64,000 nucleotides of DNA from Ilumatobacteraceae bacterium (GCA_013213745.1 JABSQH010000093.1:1-64000), one strand, 5' to 3'; counted from the first letter of the stretch, positions 35,998 to 45,134 are shown. Notes: a model not told the origin generated them from the letters alone. A program made the numbers and translations.

Positions 35998-36214
35998 AAC
36001 ACGACCCTCGCACGCAAGCACCGCTGTCGTCGAAACGCAGGAGTCGTCACGGCCAATGCGCCGCCCGGGTTACTTTTTCGAGATGGGTGTTCCCCTGCGC
36101 ATCGCTGCTGCGGCGTGTTCTGTCCGTGGTGGTGCGCACCGACGACGCGCCAACTTCTTAGACGACGGGCTGCGCAATGCCCTCGACCCCACCGACGCCA
36201 AGCCGTAACGCTCG

Positions 36215-37186
36215 TTACAGGTGGACGTCGCCGTGGTCGGGGGTGATCTGAGCGAAGCTGCCGACGATCAACGGATCGGGCGGTCGCACCACCTCGAGAT
36301 CCTTGTCGGCGTACGGCAACACGCTGAGCACGTGGCGCATCGCGTTGATCCGACCGCGCTTCTTGTCGTTGCTGCGCACGACCATCCACGGTGCGTGTCC
36401 GGTCGAACTGCGCTGGAACATCGCCACCTTGGCCGCCGTGTACTCGTCCCACCGGTCGAGTGACGCGATGTCGGTCGGGCTGAGCTTCCACTGACGGACC
36501 GGATCGATGCGACGGATCGTGAATCGGGCGATCTGTTCACGACGTGACACCGAGAACCACAGCTTGACGAGCGTCGTGTCCGAGTTGATCAACATCCGTT
36601 CGAATTCGGGCACGGCACGCATGAACTCCTCGTACTGCTCGTCGTCGCAGTAGCCCATCACCCGCTCGACCCCGGCCCGGTTGTACCAGGAGCGGTCGAA
36701 GAACCGAATCTCGCCGCTGGTCGGCAGATGCTGCACATAGCGCTGGAAGTACCACTCCCCCTGTTCGCGCTCGGTCGGCACACCGAGCGCGACGACGCCT
36801 GCGCCACGGGGATCGAGGTGTTCCATGAACCGCTTGATGCTGCCACCCTTGCCGGCGGCGTCGCGCCCCTCGAACAGCACCACCAACTTGTGGCCGGTGT
36901 CGGCGAGCCAGCTCTGCGCCTTTAGCAGCTCGATCTGCAACCCGCGCTTGGTTCGCTCGTATTCGCGGCGCGACATTCGTTCGTCGTAGGGGTACCCCTC
37001 TTGCCAGGTCTTCACCGGCAATCCGGTCGGACCGAGCAGCACCGGATCGTCGATTTCGTCGAATGTTCCCTGGACGGTGAAGCCGCGCTCGATGATTTCC
37101 GCTGCGGTCATCGTCCGGAACGCCTCGATGAGAGTGTCGATGTCCGTCGCGTCGAACGGGGCCCCGAGCCCGCCGGTCGCGCTCAC
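36215..37186 (-). CDS. ppk2: Polyphosphate kinase 2 (PPK2)
   Basis: 323 aa, single-domain. Walker A is FEGRDAAGKGGSIKRF, followed by VALGVPTEREQGEWYFQRY and the lid/Walker B block FFDRSWYNRAGVERVMGYC. PPK2 transfers phosphate between polyphosphate and nucleotides; short class I forms mostly make ATP or GTP from the diphosphate. The GTG start overlaps the stop of the DUF1269 gene (GTGA), so the two are coupled. A short inverted repeat, GTAACG-CT-CGTTAC, spans its stop and could help termination. Confidence 0.92.
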   Translation of the reverse strand: MSATGGLGAPFDATDIDTLIEAFRTMTAAEIIERGFTVQGTFDEIDDPVLLGPTGLPVKTWQEGYPYDERMSRREYERTKRGLQIELLKAQSWLADTGHKLVVLFEGRDAAGKGGSIKRFMEHLDPRGAGVVALGVPTEREQGEWYFQRYVQHLPTSGEIRFFDRSWYNRAGVERVMGYCDDEQYEEFMRAVPEFERMLINSDTTLVKLWFSVSRREQIARFTIRRIDPVRQWKLSPTDIASLDRWDEYTAAKVAMFQRSSTGHAPWMVVRSNDKKRGRINAMRHVLSVLPYADKDLEVVRPPDPLIVGSFAQITPDHGDVHL

Positions 37187-37671
37187 TCGGCGATGAGCTC
37201 GCGCAGTTGCTCCTCGTCTTCGACCGACAGGTTGGTCGTCAAGAGCTCCATGTGCTCGTTCTCGAGCGCGTCCTTCACCCGGTCGACGACGACATCGCTC
37301 GACGTGAGGAAGAGTGCGGACGTCCCCGGGGTGATCTGACTGCGCACCGACTCGATGAAGTCCTTGTCGATGCCGATGTTGGCGAGCGACCCGCTGACCG
37401 CGCCGACTGCCGCACCCAATGCCATCCCGAACAACGGCACGAAGAAGAGGATGCCGAACAGCAGCCCCCAGAACGCTCCGCCTGCGGCTCCCGCTCCGGT
37501 GAGGTTCGACAGCTGTTTCGTCTTGGGCTTCTTGGCGCCCTCCGGCCACGACACGACGGCGGCGTCGTGGATCTGGATCAGCTCCTGCTTGCCGAGCGCA
37601 ATCAGCTTGTTCTCGACGCGCTCGGCGCCGTCGGCGGTGTCAAACTTCCAAACGGTGAGGGTGGTGGCCAT
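37183..37671 (-). CDS. DUF1269 membrane protein
   Basis: 162 aa. The middle contains a glycine-zipper-like hydrophobic hairpin (GAGAAGGAFWGLLFGILFF, then GMALGAAVGAVSGSLANIGI). Flanking soluble parts include WKFDTADGAERV and SSDVVVDRVKDAL, as in DUF1269 proteins of unknown role. It is translationally coupled to PPK2, hinting at a stress or phosphate-linked membrane function. GGGAGA precedes the ATG, and a -10-like TACGGT (37726-37731) lies upstream. Confidence 0.82.
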   Translation of the reverse strand: MATTLTVWKFDTADGAERVENKLIALGKQELIQIHDAAVVSWPEGAKKPKTKQLSNLTGAGAAGGAFWGLLFGILFFVPLFGMALGAAVGAVSGSLANIGIDKDFIESVRSQITPGTSALFLTSSDVVVDRVKDALENEHMELLTTNLSVEDEEQLRELIAE

Positions 37672-37690
37672 CGGTATCGGTCTCCCGGGT

Positions 37691-37731
37691 CGTGTCGATC
37701 GACGCATTTCGTCGTGTCGATATCGACCGTA
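37691..37731 (-). promoter_or_regulatory. Promoter and tandem palindromes before DUF1269-PPK2
   Basis: A -10-like TACGGT (37726-37731, minus strand) is followed by two near-identical sites, CGTGTCGATATCGAC (37713-37727) and CGTGTCGATCGAC (37691-37703) as read on the plus strand. Each holds a palindrome (GTCGATATCGAC, GTCGATCGAC). Their 22-base spacing, about two helical turns, suits a regulator that binds two sites. Confidence 0.45.
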
Positions 37732-37790
37732 GCTCACGCCACCATCGGCTCGCAGTCCAGCCGGGCGAGGCCCTAGCGTGCACCGTCGCC

Positions 37791-38531
37791 GTGCCCGCCG
37801 AACTCCCCGCATCCCAGTTCGTTGCCCGTCCCTCCGCTGCGCGTGTCGTCGAGCGCACACGCCGCGTGAGGCTCGGCGACGTCGATGTCGACGCCGCCTT
37901 GCGCCTCGATGCCACCGCTCGGTACCTACAAGACGTGGCCACCGACGACGCCGCCGAGGCGGCGCTGGGCAACACCTACGGCTGGGTGGTGCGCCGCACC
38001 ATGATCGAGGTGCACTCGCCCGCACGGTTGGGTGAGCGCGTCGACGTGGCCACGTTCTGTTCCGGCACCGGTCGGAGCTGGGCCGAACGTCGCACGGTCA
38101 TCGAGGGCAATCACGGCGCGAGCATCGATGCCGTCGCACTGTGGATCCGCGTCGATCCCATCAGCGGACGGCCGACCGGCCTGGGCGACGACTTCCTCGA
38201 GGTCTACGGCCCATCGGCAAACGGGCGACGGATCTCCACGCGGTTGCAACTCGACGACCCTCCGTCAGATGCTGTGGCACGGCCATGGGTGGTGCGACGC
38301 TCCGATCTGGACCCGCTCGGCCACGTCAACAACGCCGCCCAATGGGCCGCGTTGGAAGAAGTGATCGGCGCCCGCCTGGGCGTCGCCGAGGTCGAGCACC
38401 GTGCGCCCGTCGAAGCCGGCCGCGACCTCGATCTGCTGGTCTCCCACGACGGCGATCCGATTCGAGCGTGGCTGGTGGCCGATGGGATTGTGCGTACGGC
38501 GATGCGCTGTTACGGTCACGAAAAGGGGTGA
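37791..38531 (+). CDS. Acyl-ACP thioesterase-like double-hotdog protein
   Basis: 246 aa from the GTG at 37791. Two hotdog halves are visible: RRVRLGDVDVDAALRLDATARYLQDVATDDA near the N-terminus, and RRSDLDPLGHVNNAAQWAALEEV near residue 165, which carries the HVNN active-site element of plant-type FatA/FatB and bacterial acyl-ACP thioesterases. It would release free fatty acids from ACP. A start further up at 37692 is possible in frame, but it would run through the divergent promoter. A TAGCGT at 37774-37779 lies 11 bases before the chosen GTG. Confidence 0.8.
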   Translation: MPAELPASQFVARPSAARVVERTRRVRLGDVDVDAALRLDATARYLQDVATDDAAEAALGNTYGWVVRRTMIEVHSPARLGERVDVATFCSGTGRSWAERRTVIEGNHGASIDAVALWIRVDPISGRPTGLGDDFLEVYGPSANGRRISTRLQLDDPPSDAVARPWVVRRSDLDPLGHVNNAAQWAALEEVIGARLGVAEVEHRAPVEAGRDLDLLVSHDGDPIRAWLVADGIVRTAMRCYGHEKG

Positions 38532-38539
38532 GTCGTGCG

Positions 38540-39442
38540 ATGACGACGGTGATCGAGACCGACGGTCTGACGAAACAGTGGGGTCAGCTGATCGCCGTGA
38601 ACCACCTCGACCTCGCGGTCGAGCAGGGCGAGTGTTACTCGTTCCTCGGTCGCAACGGGTCGGGCAAGTCGACAACGGCACGCATGCTGCTCGACTTCAT
38701 CCGGCCGACGGCCGGCTCGGCACGGCTGCTCGGCGGAGCGGGTGCCGACCCAGCGATCCGTGGGCGCGTCGGATACCTGCCAGGCGACCTCAACCTGCCG
38801 CGAGCGATGACCGGCAACGATGCGTTCGACTTCTTCGGCGGGCTCCGCGGCAGCGCCGACGATCCCGAGCGGGCCTCGCTGATCGATCGGTTCGGTCTCG
38901 ACCCCACCCGCCCCGTGCGCGAGCTGAGCACCGGCAATCGTCGCAAGGTCGGCCTCGTCCTCGCCTTTCTCGGCGACCCCGAACTGCTCATCCTCGACGA
39001 GCCGACCAGCGGTCTCGATCCGGTGTTGCAGGAGGAGTTCCGATCACTGCTCGCCGACCGCAAGGCACGCGGCGTGACGATCTGGCTGACCTCACACGTG
39101 ATGGCCGAGGTGGAACGAGTGGCCGATCGCGTCGGCTTGATTCGCGACGGCAAGATGGCCAAGGAATTGGCGATGGAGGATCTTCGGCACCAGACCACCG
39201 GCCGGATCCGACTGGGTTTCGCCGAGCCCGTCGAGGCGTCAGCGTTCGACGGCGTCGACGGACTCACGACGGTCGATGTCGACGGTCGCGACGTGACCGT
39301 GTCGGTCGACGGTCCCGTCGCCGCGCTGCTGCGTCGGGCCGGCGACCTCGGCGCCGTGCACATCGAGACGCAACGGCGCGACCTCGACGACATCTTCCTC
39401 GAGCTGTTCGATCTGAGTGCCGACGACGGAGCATCGCCATGA
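38540..39442 (+). CDS. ABC transporter ATP-binding protein
   Basis: 300 aa. Walker A GRNGSGKST, signature ELSTGNRRKVGL (a degenerate LSGGQ), Walker B LLILDEPTSGLDP and the switch His in LTSHVMAEVERV. It powers the ABC-2 permease that follows. The ATG is chosen because AAAAGGGG lies 11 bases before it; a GTG at 38528 that overlaps the thioesterase stop is the alternative. The C-terminal ~90 residues form an extra domain like those of drug/antibiotic exporters. Confidence 0.9.
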   Translation: MTTVIETDGLTKQWGQLIAVNHLDLAVEQGECYSFLGRNGSGKSTTARMLLDFIRPTAGSARLLGGAGADPAIRGRVGYLPGDLNLPRAMTGNDAFDFFGGLRGSADDPERASLIDRFGLDPTRPVRELSTGNRRKVGLVLAFLGDPELLILDEPTSGLDPVLQEEFRSLLADRKARGVTIWLTSHVMAEVERVADRVGLIRDGKMAKELAMEDLRHQTTGRIRLGFAEPVEASAFDGVDGLTTVDVDGRDVTVSVDGPVAALLRRAGDLGAVHIETQRRDLDDIFLELFDLSADDGASP

Positions 39443-40296
39443 GCGCGGGCTGGATGATCGTGCGTCGCTGGATGGTCGATCGGCGACTGTCGACCATCAG
39501 CTGGACCGTCGGCCTCGCTGTCATCGTGGTGCTGACTGCGGCGTTCTATCCATCGCTCTCGGAGACCACCGCCGATCTCGGTTCCGACAGCAGCGGCGCG
39601 ATGAGCGCGCTGCTCGGCCTGAGCAGCGCCATCGACCCGTCGTCGCCCCTTGGATACCTGTGGATCGGCCTGTGGGCCAACGTCGTCCCCATGACCCAGA
39701 TCGCCTTCGGTATCGCGCTGGGGAGTGCCGCGATCGCCGGCGACGAGGAGACCGGGACGCTCGAATACATGCTCTCGATGCCTGTGACGCGGACGACGAT
39801 CGCCGTCAGCCGATTCATCGCAGCCGTCGCCATCCTCGTCGTGTCCGGCGCACTGCTGTGCCTGTCGCTGATCGTGTCGATTCCGTTGTTCGAGCTCGGC
39901 GACTCGGTAACCACCACGGCCAGCGACGGCACCTCGACCACCCAGCCGGGGGCGACGGCGCTCGACGCGTTCAACGGCACGTTGTCATCGACCGCTGTCG
40001 GCTTGGGTTTCCTCGGCCTGACCTATGCCATCGGCGGGATCACGGGGCGCAAAGGCACCGCGACCGGCGTCGCGGCGGCGATCGCGGTCGGCGGGTACGT
40101 GCTCTACACCATCTCCAACTCGACCGGCTCGCTCGACTGGCTCGCTGAGCTGACGCCGTGGAAGTGGTACGTCGACGATGCGTCCCTCGTGCTGGGTGTG
40201 AGCTGGGCTGTGATCCGCCCGGTCATCATGGCGGCTGCCGGGTTCGTGGTGGGAGCCGTGGTCTTCGCCCGCCGCGATCTGCAGCCTGCCAAGTAG
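39439..40296 (+). CDS. ABC-2 type permease
   Basis: 285 aa, about six hydrophobic segments, with GDEETGTLEYMLSMPVTRTTIAVSRF as the cytoplasmic coupling block found in ABC-2 permeases next to the EEXXGTLE element. A Thr/Ser-rich external loop (TTTASDGTSTTQPGATA) lies between helices four and five. It overlaps the ATPase stop (ATGA). Substrate unknown; drug or lipid export is typical. Confidence 0.85.
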   Translation: MSAGWMIVRRWMVDRRLSTISWTVGLAVIVVLTAAFYPSLSETTADLGSDSSGAMSALLGLSSAIDPSSPLGYLWIGLWANVVPMTQIAFGIALGSAAIAGDEETGTLEYMLSMPVTRTTIAVSRFIAAVAILVVSGALLCLSLIVSIPLFELGDSVTTTASDGTSTTQPGATALDAFNGTLSSTAVGLGFLGLTYAIGGITGRKGTATGVAAAIAVGGYVLYTISNSTGSLDWLAELTPWKWYVDDASLVLGVSWAVIRPVIMAAAGFVVGAVVFARRDLQPAK

Positions 40297-40308
40297 CGCC
40301 AGGTGTTG

Positions 40309-41110
40309 TCAGTCGACGGCGCCGTGGAGCAGCGCCACGTCGTCGTCGATCGCCGAACTGTCGTCGAGTTGAGCACGCATGCCGACGTAACCGTCCGGTT
40401 GCACGACGTGCAGTGTCGGCGGCGCCACCTCGCAGAACTCTGCTGTCGAGTGGTAGCGCCGGAGCACCACCAACGTCTAAGCGACGGCATCGGTATCTGA
40501 CGCCGCACGGGTATACACGCGCCAACGCCGGTTCGGGAGCGGCGTCAGGATGGCGCCCGGACCGTCGAGGTAGGCGGGGGTCGCCTCGACCGGCGACGTC
40601 CACGGTTGGACCGTGGCATCGAACACCGCCCACTCACGATCGGAATGCAGACGACGACGGTCGATGCCGGCCGCCCGCCGCGTGGCCCCGAGAAAGCCGT
40701 CTAAGCCAACGAGCCAACGAGCGCGCACCGTTGTCGGACCACTCCCACCAACGAGTGTCGCCTCGACACCGCCGGAGCCCTGTGTGAGCTGGTGGAGCGA
40801 TGTTCCCCCGTGCACGACAGCGCCATGCTGGGCGAGGTCGTTTCCGAGCACGTGTTCGAGTTCGGCCTCCGACAGAGCGATGTTGAACGGATATGTCGCA
40901 CCGGGCTGACCGGCGACGGCGGCGTCGAACAGCGTCTCGTCGGCGGCCACGACCAACTCCCAGATGTGTACGCCGCAATCGACGATCGGTTCGACCAGGC
41001 CCAGCTGAGCAAAGACCTCGAGACTGCGCGCGGTGATCACCGTGGCTCGATCCCACGTCAGGGGCGCCGGATTCCGGTCGACCCGATGGCGCGCCGTCGC
41101 GACACCGTGC
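40309..41110 (-). pseudogene. FAD-dependent (PheA/TfdB-type) monooxygenase remnant
   Basis: Reading the minus strand, homology begins within the FAD-domain (EHGVATARHRVDRNPAP, then TWDRATVITARSLEVF); the GxGxxG start of the domain is missing and the AlkB gene lies there instead. It continues to RRWRVYTRAASDTDAVA, meets an in-frame TAG (40477-40479), then resumes in the same frame as RRYHSTAEFCEVAPPT, followed at once by LHVVQPDGYVGMRAQL near the normal C-terminus. The conserved GDAAH block between them is absent. So the gene lost its front, a middle section, and carries a stop. Confidence 0.75.
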
Positions 41111-41716
41111 TCAGGGCACGCCGTGGCGGAACATCACCGAGATGCGCGGCCCTGCGTGGGCGACCTTGGGGACAGCGTGTTCCCAGTCGTGTTGGCATGC
41201 GCCGCCCATGACCAACAGGTCACCGCCGCCTGCCGCCCACTGGCGAGCGGCTCCCCCGCCACGCGGGCGCACTGCGAACGGCCGGGGCGCGCCGAGGCTG
41301 ATGATCGCCACCAACGGGTGTCGCACGGTGTGCCGATGCCGGTCGCCGTGCCACGCCACCGAGTCGGCGCCGGTGCGATACAGGTTGAACGACAGCGAGT
41401 CGAATTCGACGCCATAGTGCCCGCCGAGTCGTCGCCCGGCGTCGATGAGCACCGCTGGTGTGTCCGGCCCGTCGATCGGGGCCGAGGCGACGAGACGCGG
41501 TTCGTCGACCAGCCGTTCGTACATCGGGATGTGCGTCCGTTGGCGCCACTCGCAGCAATCGAACAGTGCGGAGAACAACGTGTCGGCACCAGCCAGCCAC
41601 ACCGGCTGATGGTCGATCCACGATCGCTGGTCGAGATCGACGCGGTCGGGGCGCAACACGTCGAGCGCCGGCTCGCCCGACCCGAACAAGGAGCCCTGCA
41701 TCGGCGCAACGAACAT
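41111..41716 (-). CDS. AlkB-like 2-oxoglutarate/Fe(II) dioxygenase
   Basis: 201 aa from the ATG at 41716 (an upstream GTG at 41758 would add 14 residues). Iron ligands are His123 and Asp125 (WHGDRHRH) and His180 (DWEHAVPK); the 2-oxoglutarate Arg is in GPRISVMFR. The family removes alkyl groups from DNA or RNA bases by oxidation. The N-terminal part has the nucleotide-recognition lid region (HIPMYERLVDEPRL). It lies back to back with the LLM gene across a region holding a 9-bp inverted repeat. Confidence 0.85.
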   Translation of the reverse strand: MFVAPMQGSLFGSGEPALDVLRPDRVDLDQRSWIDHQPVWLAGADTLFSALFDCCEWRQRTHIPMYERLVDEPRLVASAPIDGPDTPAVLIDAGRRLGGHYGVEFDSLSFNLYRTGADSVAWHGDRHRHTVRHPLVAIISLGAPRPFAVRPRGGGAARQWAAGGGDLLVMGGACQHDWEHAVPKVAHAGPRISVMFRHGVP

Positions 41717-41766
41717 GTGTTCGAGTGTGGTGCAATTCGCCGTCGAACACAACCCCAAGCGGGTCC

Positions 41767-41811
41767 TGCGGTGAGCGAGGCGGCCCTCTGTGGGTCACTT
41801 CCCTCACCGCA
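41767..41811. promoter_or_regulatory. 9-bp inverted repeat between AlkB-like and LLM genes
   Basis: TGCGGTGAG (41767-41775) and CTCACCGCA (41803-41811) are perfect inverted arms 27 bases apart in the divergent intergenic region. Half-site spacing of about 36 bases between arm starts could allow loop-forming binding of a dimer of dimers. Confidence 0.4.
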
Positions 41812-41829
41812 GATAGGGCGTCCGGCGGG

Positions 41830-41835
41830 TAGCGT
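41830..41835 (+). promoter_or_regulatory. -10-like TAGCGT for LLM oxidoreductase
   Basis: TAGCGT ends 6 bases before the GTG at 41842 and 9 bases before an ATG at 41845. Confidence 0.5.
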
Positions 41836-41841
41836 CCGCAG

Positions 41842-42720
41842 GTGATGCGCATCGGGGTCGTGGTCATGCCAACGGATCCGTGGTCACAGGCGCTCGACAC
41901 CGCACGACGCCTGGATCGGATGGGCTTCGACCACCTCTGGGTGTACGACCATCTGTCGTGGCAGCGCTACCGCGAGCGTCCGTGGTTTGCGCCGTACCCG
42001 TGGCTCGCCGGAATTGCCGGAGCGACGTCGACGATCCGTCTCGGGACCCTCGTCGCCAATCCCAATCTGCGCCATGCGGCCACGCTGGCCAAGGACGCGA
42101 TGACGATCGACCACATCGCCGAGGGCCGCTTCACGCTCGGAATCGGTGCCGGCGGCCTCGGATTCGACGCCACGGTGCTCGGCCAAGCGCCACTCACACC
42201 GGGGCAACGCGTCGACCGTCTCGGCGAATACGTCGAGTCGATCGACGGCCTGCTGCGCGGGTCGACCACCTCCTACTCGGGCGAGTACGTCACGATCGAC
42301 GACGCCCGCATGCTCCCCGGGTGCATCCAGCAACCGCGAGTGCCGATCGCGATCGCCGCAGGCGCGCCACGCTCGATTGCCCTCGTTGCGCAGTACGCCG
42401 ACGCGTGGATCACGCTCGGCGACACCACCGGCGCAGGGACTCCGACCAACGAGGCGGTCGGCGCGCAGTCGGCGCTCCTCGATCGCACGCTCACAGACGT
42501 CGGCAGGAGCAGCGACGCCGTCGATCGCATTCTGCTGACCGGCCACGACGGGCAACGCCCGCTGGCCAGCTTCGACGCCTTCGCCGACGCGGCCGGCCGA
42601 GCCGCCGAGATGGGAATCGATGAGCTCATCGTCCATCACCCCAGGGCCGACGACGAACATTGGAACGACGACCCGGCGATTCTCGAAGAGATCGCCGGCC
42701 GACGAGAGGAATTGCCGTGA
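41842..42720 (+). CDS. LLM-class (F420-dependent) oxidoreductase
   Basis: 292 aa TIM-barrel of the luciferase-like family. Typical blocks: RLDRMGFDHLWVYDHLSW, IRLGTLVANPNLRHAATLAKDAMTIDHIAEGRF, LGIGAGGLGFDA and VPIAIAAGAPRSIALVAQYADAW. In actinobacteria most such proteins use F420 rather than FMN; the substrate is unknown. The GTG and the ATG three bases later are both possible starts. The stop overlaps the YbaK gene (GTGA). Confidence 0.85.
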   Translation: MMRIGVVVMPTDPWSQALDTARRLDRMGFDHLWVYDHLSWQRYRERPWFAPYPWLAGIAGATSTIRLGTLVANPNLRHAATLAKDAMTIDHIAEGRFTLGIGAGGLGFDATVLGQAPLTPGQRVDRLGEYVESIDGLLRGSTTSYSGEYVTIDDARMLPGCIQQPRVPIAIAAGAPRSIALVAQYADAWITLGDTTGAGTPTNEAVGAQSALLDRTLTDVGRSSDAVDRILLTGHDGQRPLASFDAFADAAGRAAEMGIDELIVHHPRADDEHWNDDPAILEEIAGRREELP

Positions 42721-43211
42721 CCGACTCCGTGCTCGCGGCTATCGAGGGTCTCGACGCCGAGGTCGTGCCGTGCGACCCGGAACTCGCCGACACCGCCGCC
42801 TTTTGCGAGGCGTACGGCTATGCGCCGGAGGACTCGGCGAACGCCATTCTTGTGATCGGCAAGGGTCGCAAACCGGAGGACCCGCGACCATTGGTGTGCT
42901 GTCTCGTGCTGGCGTCGACACGCCTCGACGTGAACGGTGCGGTCCGCAAACGACTCGGCACGCGCAAAGCCTCGTTCGCCGACGCCGCTGCGACGATCGA
43001 ACGCAGCGGTGGGATGGAGATCGGCGGCGTCACCCCATTCGGACTCCCCGACAACATCCCGATCTGGATCGACGCAGCGGTGATGACGCGCGATCGGGTC
43101 ATCGTTGGCGGCGGCGGGCGTGACCGCAAGATCCTGTGTCCTCCGGCGTCGATCGCCGGCCTGACATCGGCCGAGGTGATCGACGACCTGGCCCGCCCGA
43201 TCGAGGCCTGA
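42717..43211 (+). CDS. YbaK/ProX-type aminoacyl-tRNA deacylase
   Basis: 164 aa. The family core is visible: NAILVIGKGRKP, LASTRLDVNGAVRKRLGTRKASFA (with the conserved Lys) and the GGVTPFGLPDNIPIWID loop. Such proteins clear mischarged tRNA in trans, for example Cys-tRNA(Pro) or Ala-tRNA(Pro). It is co-translated with the LLM oxidoreductase by a GTGA overlap; no functional link is obvious. Confidence 0.85.
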   Translation: MTDSVLAAIEGLDAEVVPCDPELADTAAFCEAYGYAPEDSANAILVIGKGRKPEDPRPLVCCLVLASTRLDVNGAVRKRLGTRKASFADAAATIERSGGMEIGGVTPFGLPDNIPIWIDAAVMTRDRVIVGGGGRDRKILCPPASIAGLTSAEVIDDLARPIEA

Positions 43212-43214
43212 CGC

Positions 43215-45134
43215 TCAGACTTCGAGTGGCTCCGGCAGCGCGACGTCGCTGACGAACCACAGCTCTTGCACCGCACGCGTCATCGCGACGTAGAGCAACC
43301 GGGCACCTCGTTCAGATCCGTCGAGCAGCGCGGCCGGATTGAGTACGACGACCCCGTCGAACTCCAGCCCCTTGACCGCCTCCGGACCGAAGACCGGCAC
43401 GTCGTCGTCGGCGAGCTCGTGCACGTGATCGACGGTATGCAGACCGACTGCGGACAACGCCGAACCGAGCGTGTCGTGCAACTCCGGTGGGGCCACGACA
43501 CCGGTCAGACGATGTCGATGTTTGACCTCGGCGATCTGACGGGCCGCGGCAGCGACCAGGTCGTCGGCGGCAACGACCACCGATTTCGGCGGCAGACCGC
43601 CGACGCGCACCGAGCGGCTGGCGATCGTCACAACCCCGGTCAACGGCAGCAGTCGGTTGGCGACGTCGAGGATCGGACCCGGCACGCGGTACCCGATCGT
43701 CAGATCGGCGATCGAGCCGCTCGCGCCGAGATGACCGAACACGTCTTCCCACCGCTGTTGGCCCGCCGGCGTCGTCGACTGCGCGAGGTCGCCAACCAAC
43801 GTCGATGAACCCGACGGCGAACGTCGACCGATCACTCGTAATGCCACGGCCGAGTGGTCCTGCGCTTCGTCGACCACGACGTGGCCGTATGTAAACGGCG
43901 TGCCATTGAGCAACGTGTTCGCCTCATCGACCAGCAACTGGTCGGCGGCGGTCCAGGCGCGCCGCTTCCCGCGCGCTCCGGGGAGGAGGCGGTCGACCAG
44001 CCGAGTCGGCTTCTGCGTCGGCCAACACTTGTTGAGCGCCCGTTTCAGCGGAGCGGCCTCGGACCACCGATCCTCGCCCCGGCATCGTCGCTTCAGCTCC
44101 TGTTGGGCGAGCACGCGCAGGCGTTCGCGACGCTGGTTGATCGGCACGACACCACGTTTGGCGGTGTCGACCCACTCGGCGATCTGCGCCTGCTCGAACA
44201 CGTGGGTACGCACACCGATGGGCACGCGCACGTCGTCGGATGGTGGTTGGATCGCCTCGAGGGCGGCGCGTTCGAGATCCACGAGCCGGTCGGCGGCCCC
44301 CTTCCAGCGGGCGGTGTCGGCGTCGTCGACGGCGGAAACCTCCACCCGGGGCAGACACAATTCGTCGACGGTCGCTTGGCGCACCGACCGCTCCCCCAGC
44401 GATGGCAACACGTTGGCGATGTAGTCGAGAAACGCCCGGTTGGGGCCGACGACGAGGACACCGTCGCGTGCGAGGCGGGCGCGATGCTCGAACAACAGAA
44501 ATGCCGCCCGGTGCAGCGCAACCGCGGTTTTTCCGGTGCCGGGGCCGCCCTGCACCACGAGCGATTGGTCGATCGGCGCCCGGATGACCTCGTCCTGTTC
44601 GCCTTGAATCGTGGCCACGATCTCGCGCATTTCGCCCGACCGCTCGGCCCCGATCTCGGCGAGCACCGGATCGGGAATGCCGGTCGCCACATCGGCTGCG
44701 TCGGGATCGTCGAGGTGCTCATCGAAGTAGGCGACGAGTTGACCCTCGTCGAGCGTGAACCGGCGACGCAGGGACACGCCCAGCGCGTCGACGGAGGTGG
44801 CGCGATAGAACGGCGCCGAGATCGGCGCCCGCCAATCGACCACCACCGGGTCGTGGCGGTCGTTCTCGATGTGCCGCCGCCCGATGTACCACTGCTCGGT
44901 GACGCCTGCTTGCGTCGGCTCGTCGATCCGGCCGAAGAAGTCGCCCGCCCCGGGCGAGCGCAGCGAGTCAAGCGCCTCCCACACGGTCATCTCTACGTAC
45001 TCCGAGGTGATGTCATCGGCCGCACTCGCCGGATCGACGCGCTCGAGACGTTCGATCATCGCGTCGCGACACGCCCGAGAATGGGTCAAGCGGCCGCGCT
45101 CGTCGGCCAGGTCTGAAAAAGCTGCATCGTCCAC
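43215..45134 (-). CDS. HelD-type superfamily 1 helicase/RNA polymerase recycling ATPase
   Basis: 639 aa. The HelD-specific block YIGRRHIENDRHDPVVVDWRAP (cut here) comes before Walker A GGPGTGKTAVALHR; later motifs are VVVDEAQDHS, TLVGDLAQST, KGLEFDGVVVL and LYVAMTRAV. HelD proteins free stalled RNA polymerase, and some confer rifamycin tolerance. The N-terminal arm before the YIGRR block is short compared with mycobacterial HelD. GTG at 45134 is chosen because GGGAGG lies 5 bases upstream; the mRNA would have a ~35-base leader from TACGGT (45176-45181), containing the palindrome GGGCGCGCCC. Confidence 0.85.
   Translation of the reverse strand: MDDAAFSDLADERGRLTHSRACRDAMIERLERVDPASAADDITSEYVEMTVWEALDSLRSPGAGDFFGRIDEPTQAGVTEQWYIGRRHIENDRHDPVVVDWRAPISAPFYRATSVDALGVSLRRRFTLDEGQLVAYFDEHLDDPDAADVATGIPDPVLAEIGAERSGEMREIVATIQGEQDEVIRAPIDQSLVVQGGPGTGKTAVALHRAAFLLFEHRARLARDGVLVVGPNRAFLDYIANVLPSLGERSVRQATVDELCLPRVEVSAVDDADTARWKGAADRLVDLERAALEAIQPPSDDVRVPIGVRTHVFEQAQIAEWVDTAKRGVVPINQRRERLRVLAQQELKRRCRGEDRWSEAAPLKRALNKCWPTQKPTRLVDRLLPGARGKRRAWTAADQLLVDEANTLLNGTPFTYGHVVVDEAQDHSAVALRVIGRRSPSGSSTLVGDLAQSTTPAGQQRWEDVFGHLGASGSIADLTIGYRVPGPILDVANRLLPLTGVVTIASRSVRVGGLPPKSVVVAADDLVAAAARQIAEVKHRHRLTGVVAPPELHDTLGSALSAVGLHTVDHVHELADDDVPVFGPEAVKGLEFDGVVVLNPAALLDGSERGARLLYVAMTRAVQELWFVSDVALPEPLEV

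Noticed and set aside
36022-36214. Possible small gene between the MFS pump and PPK2
   Set aside because: Short frames here have no recognisable family, no SD and no promoter box.
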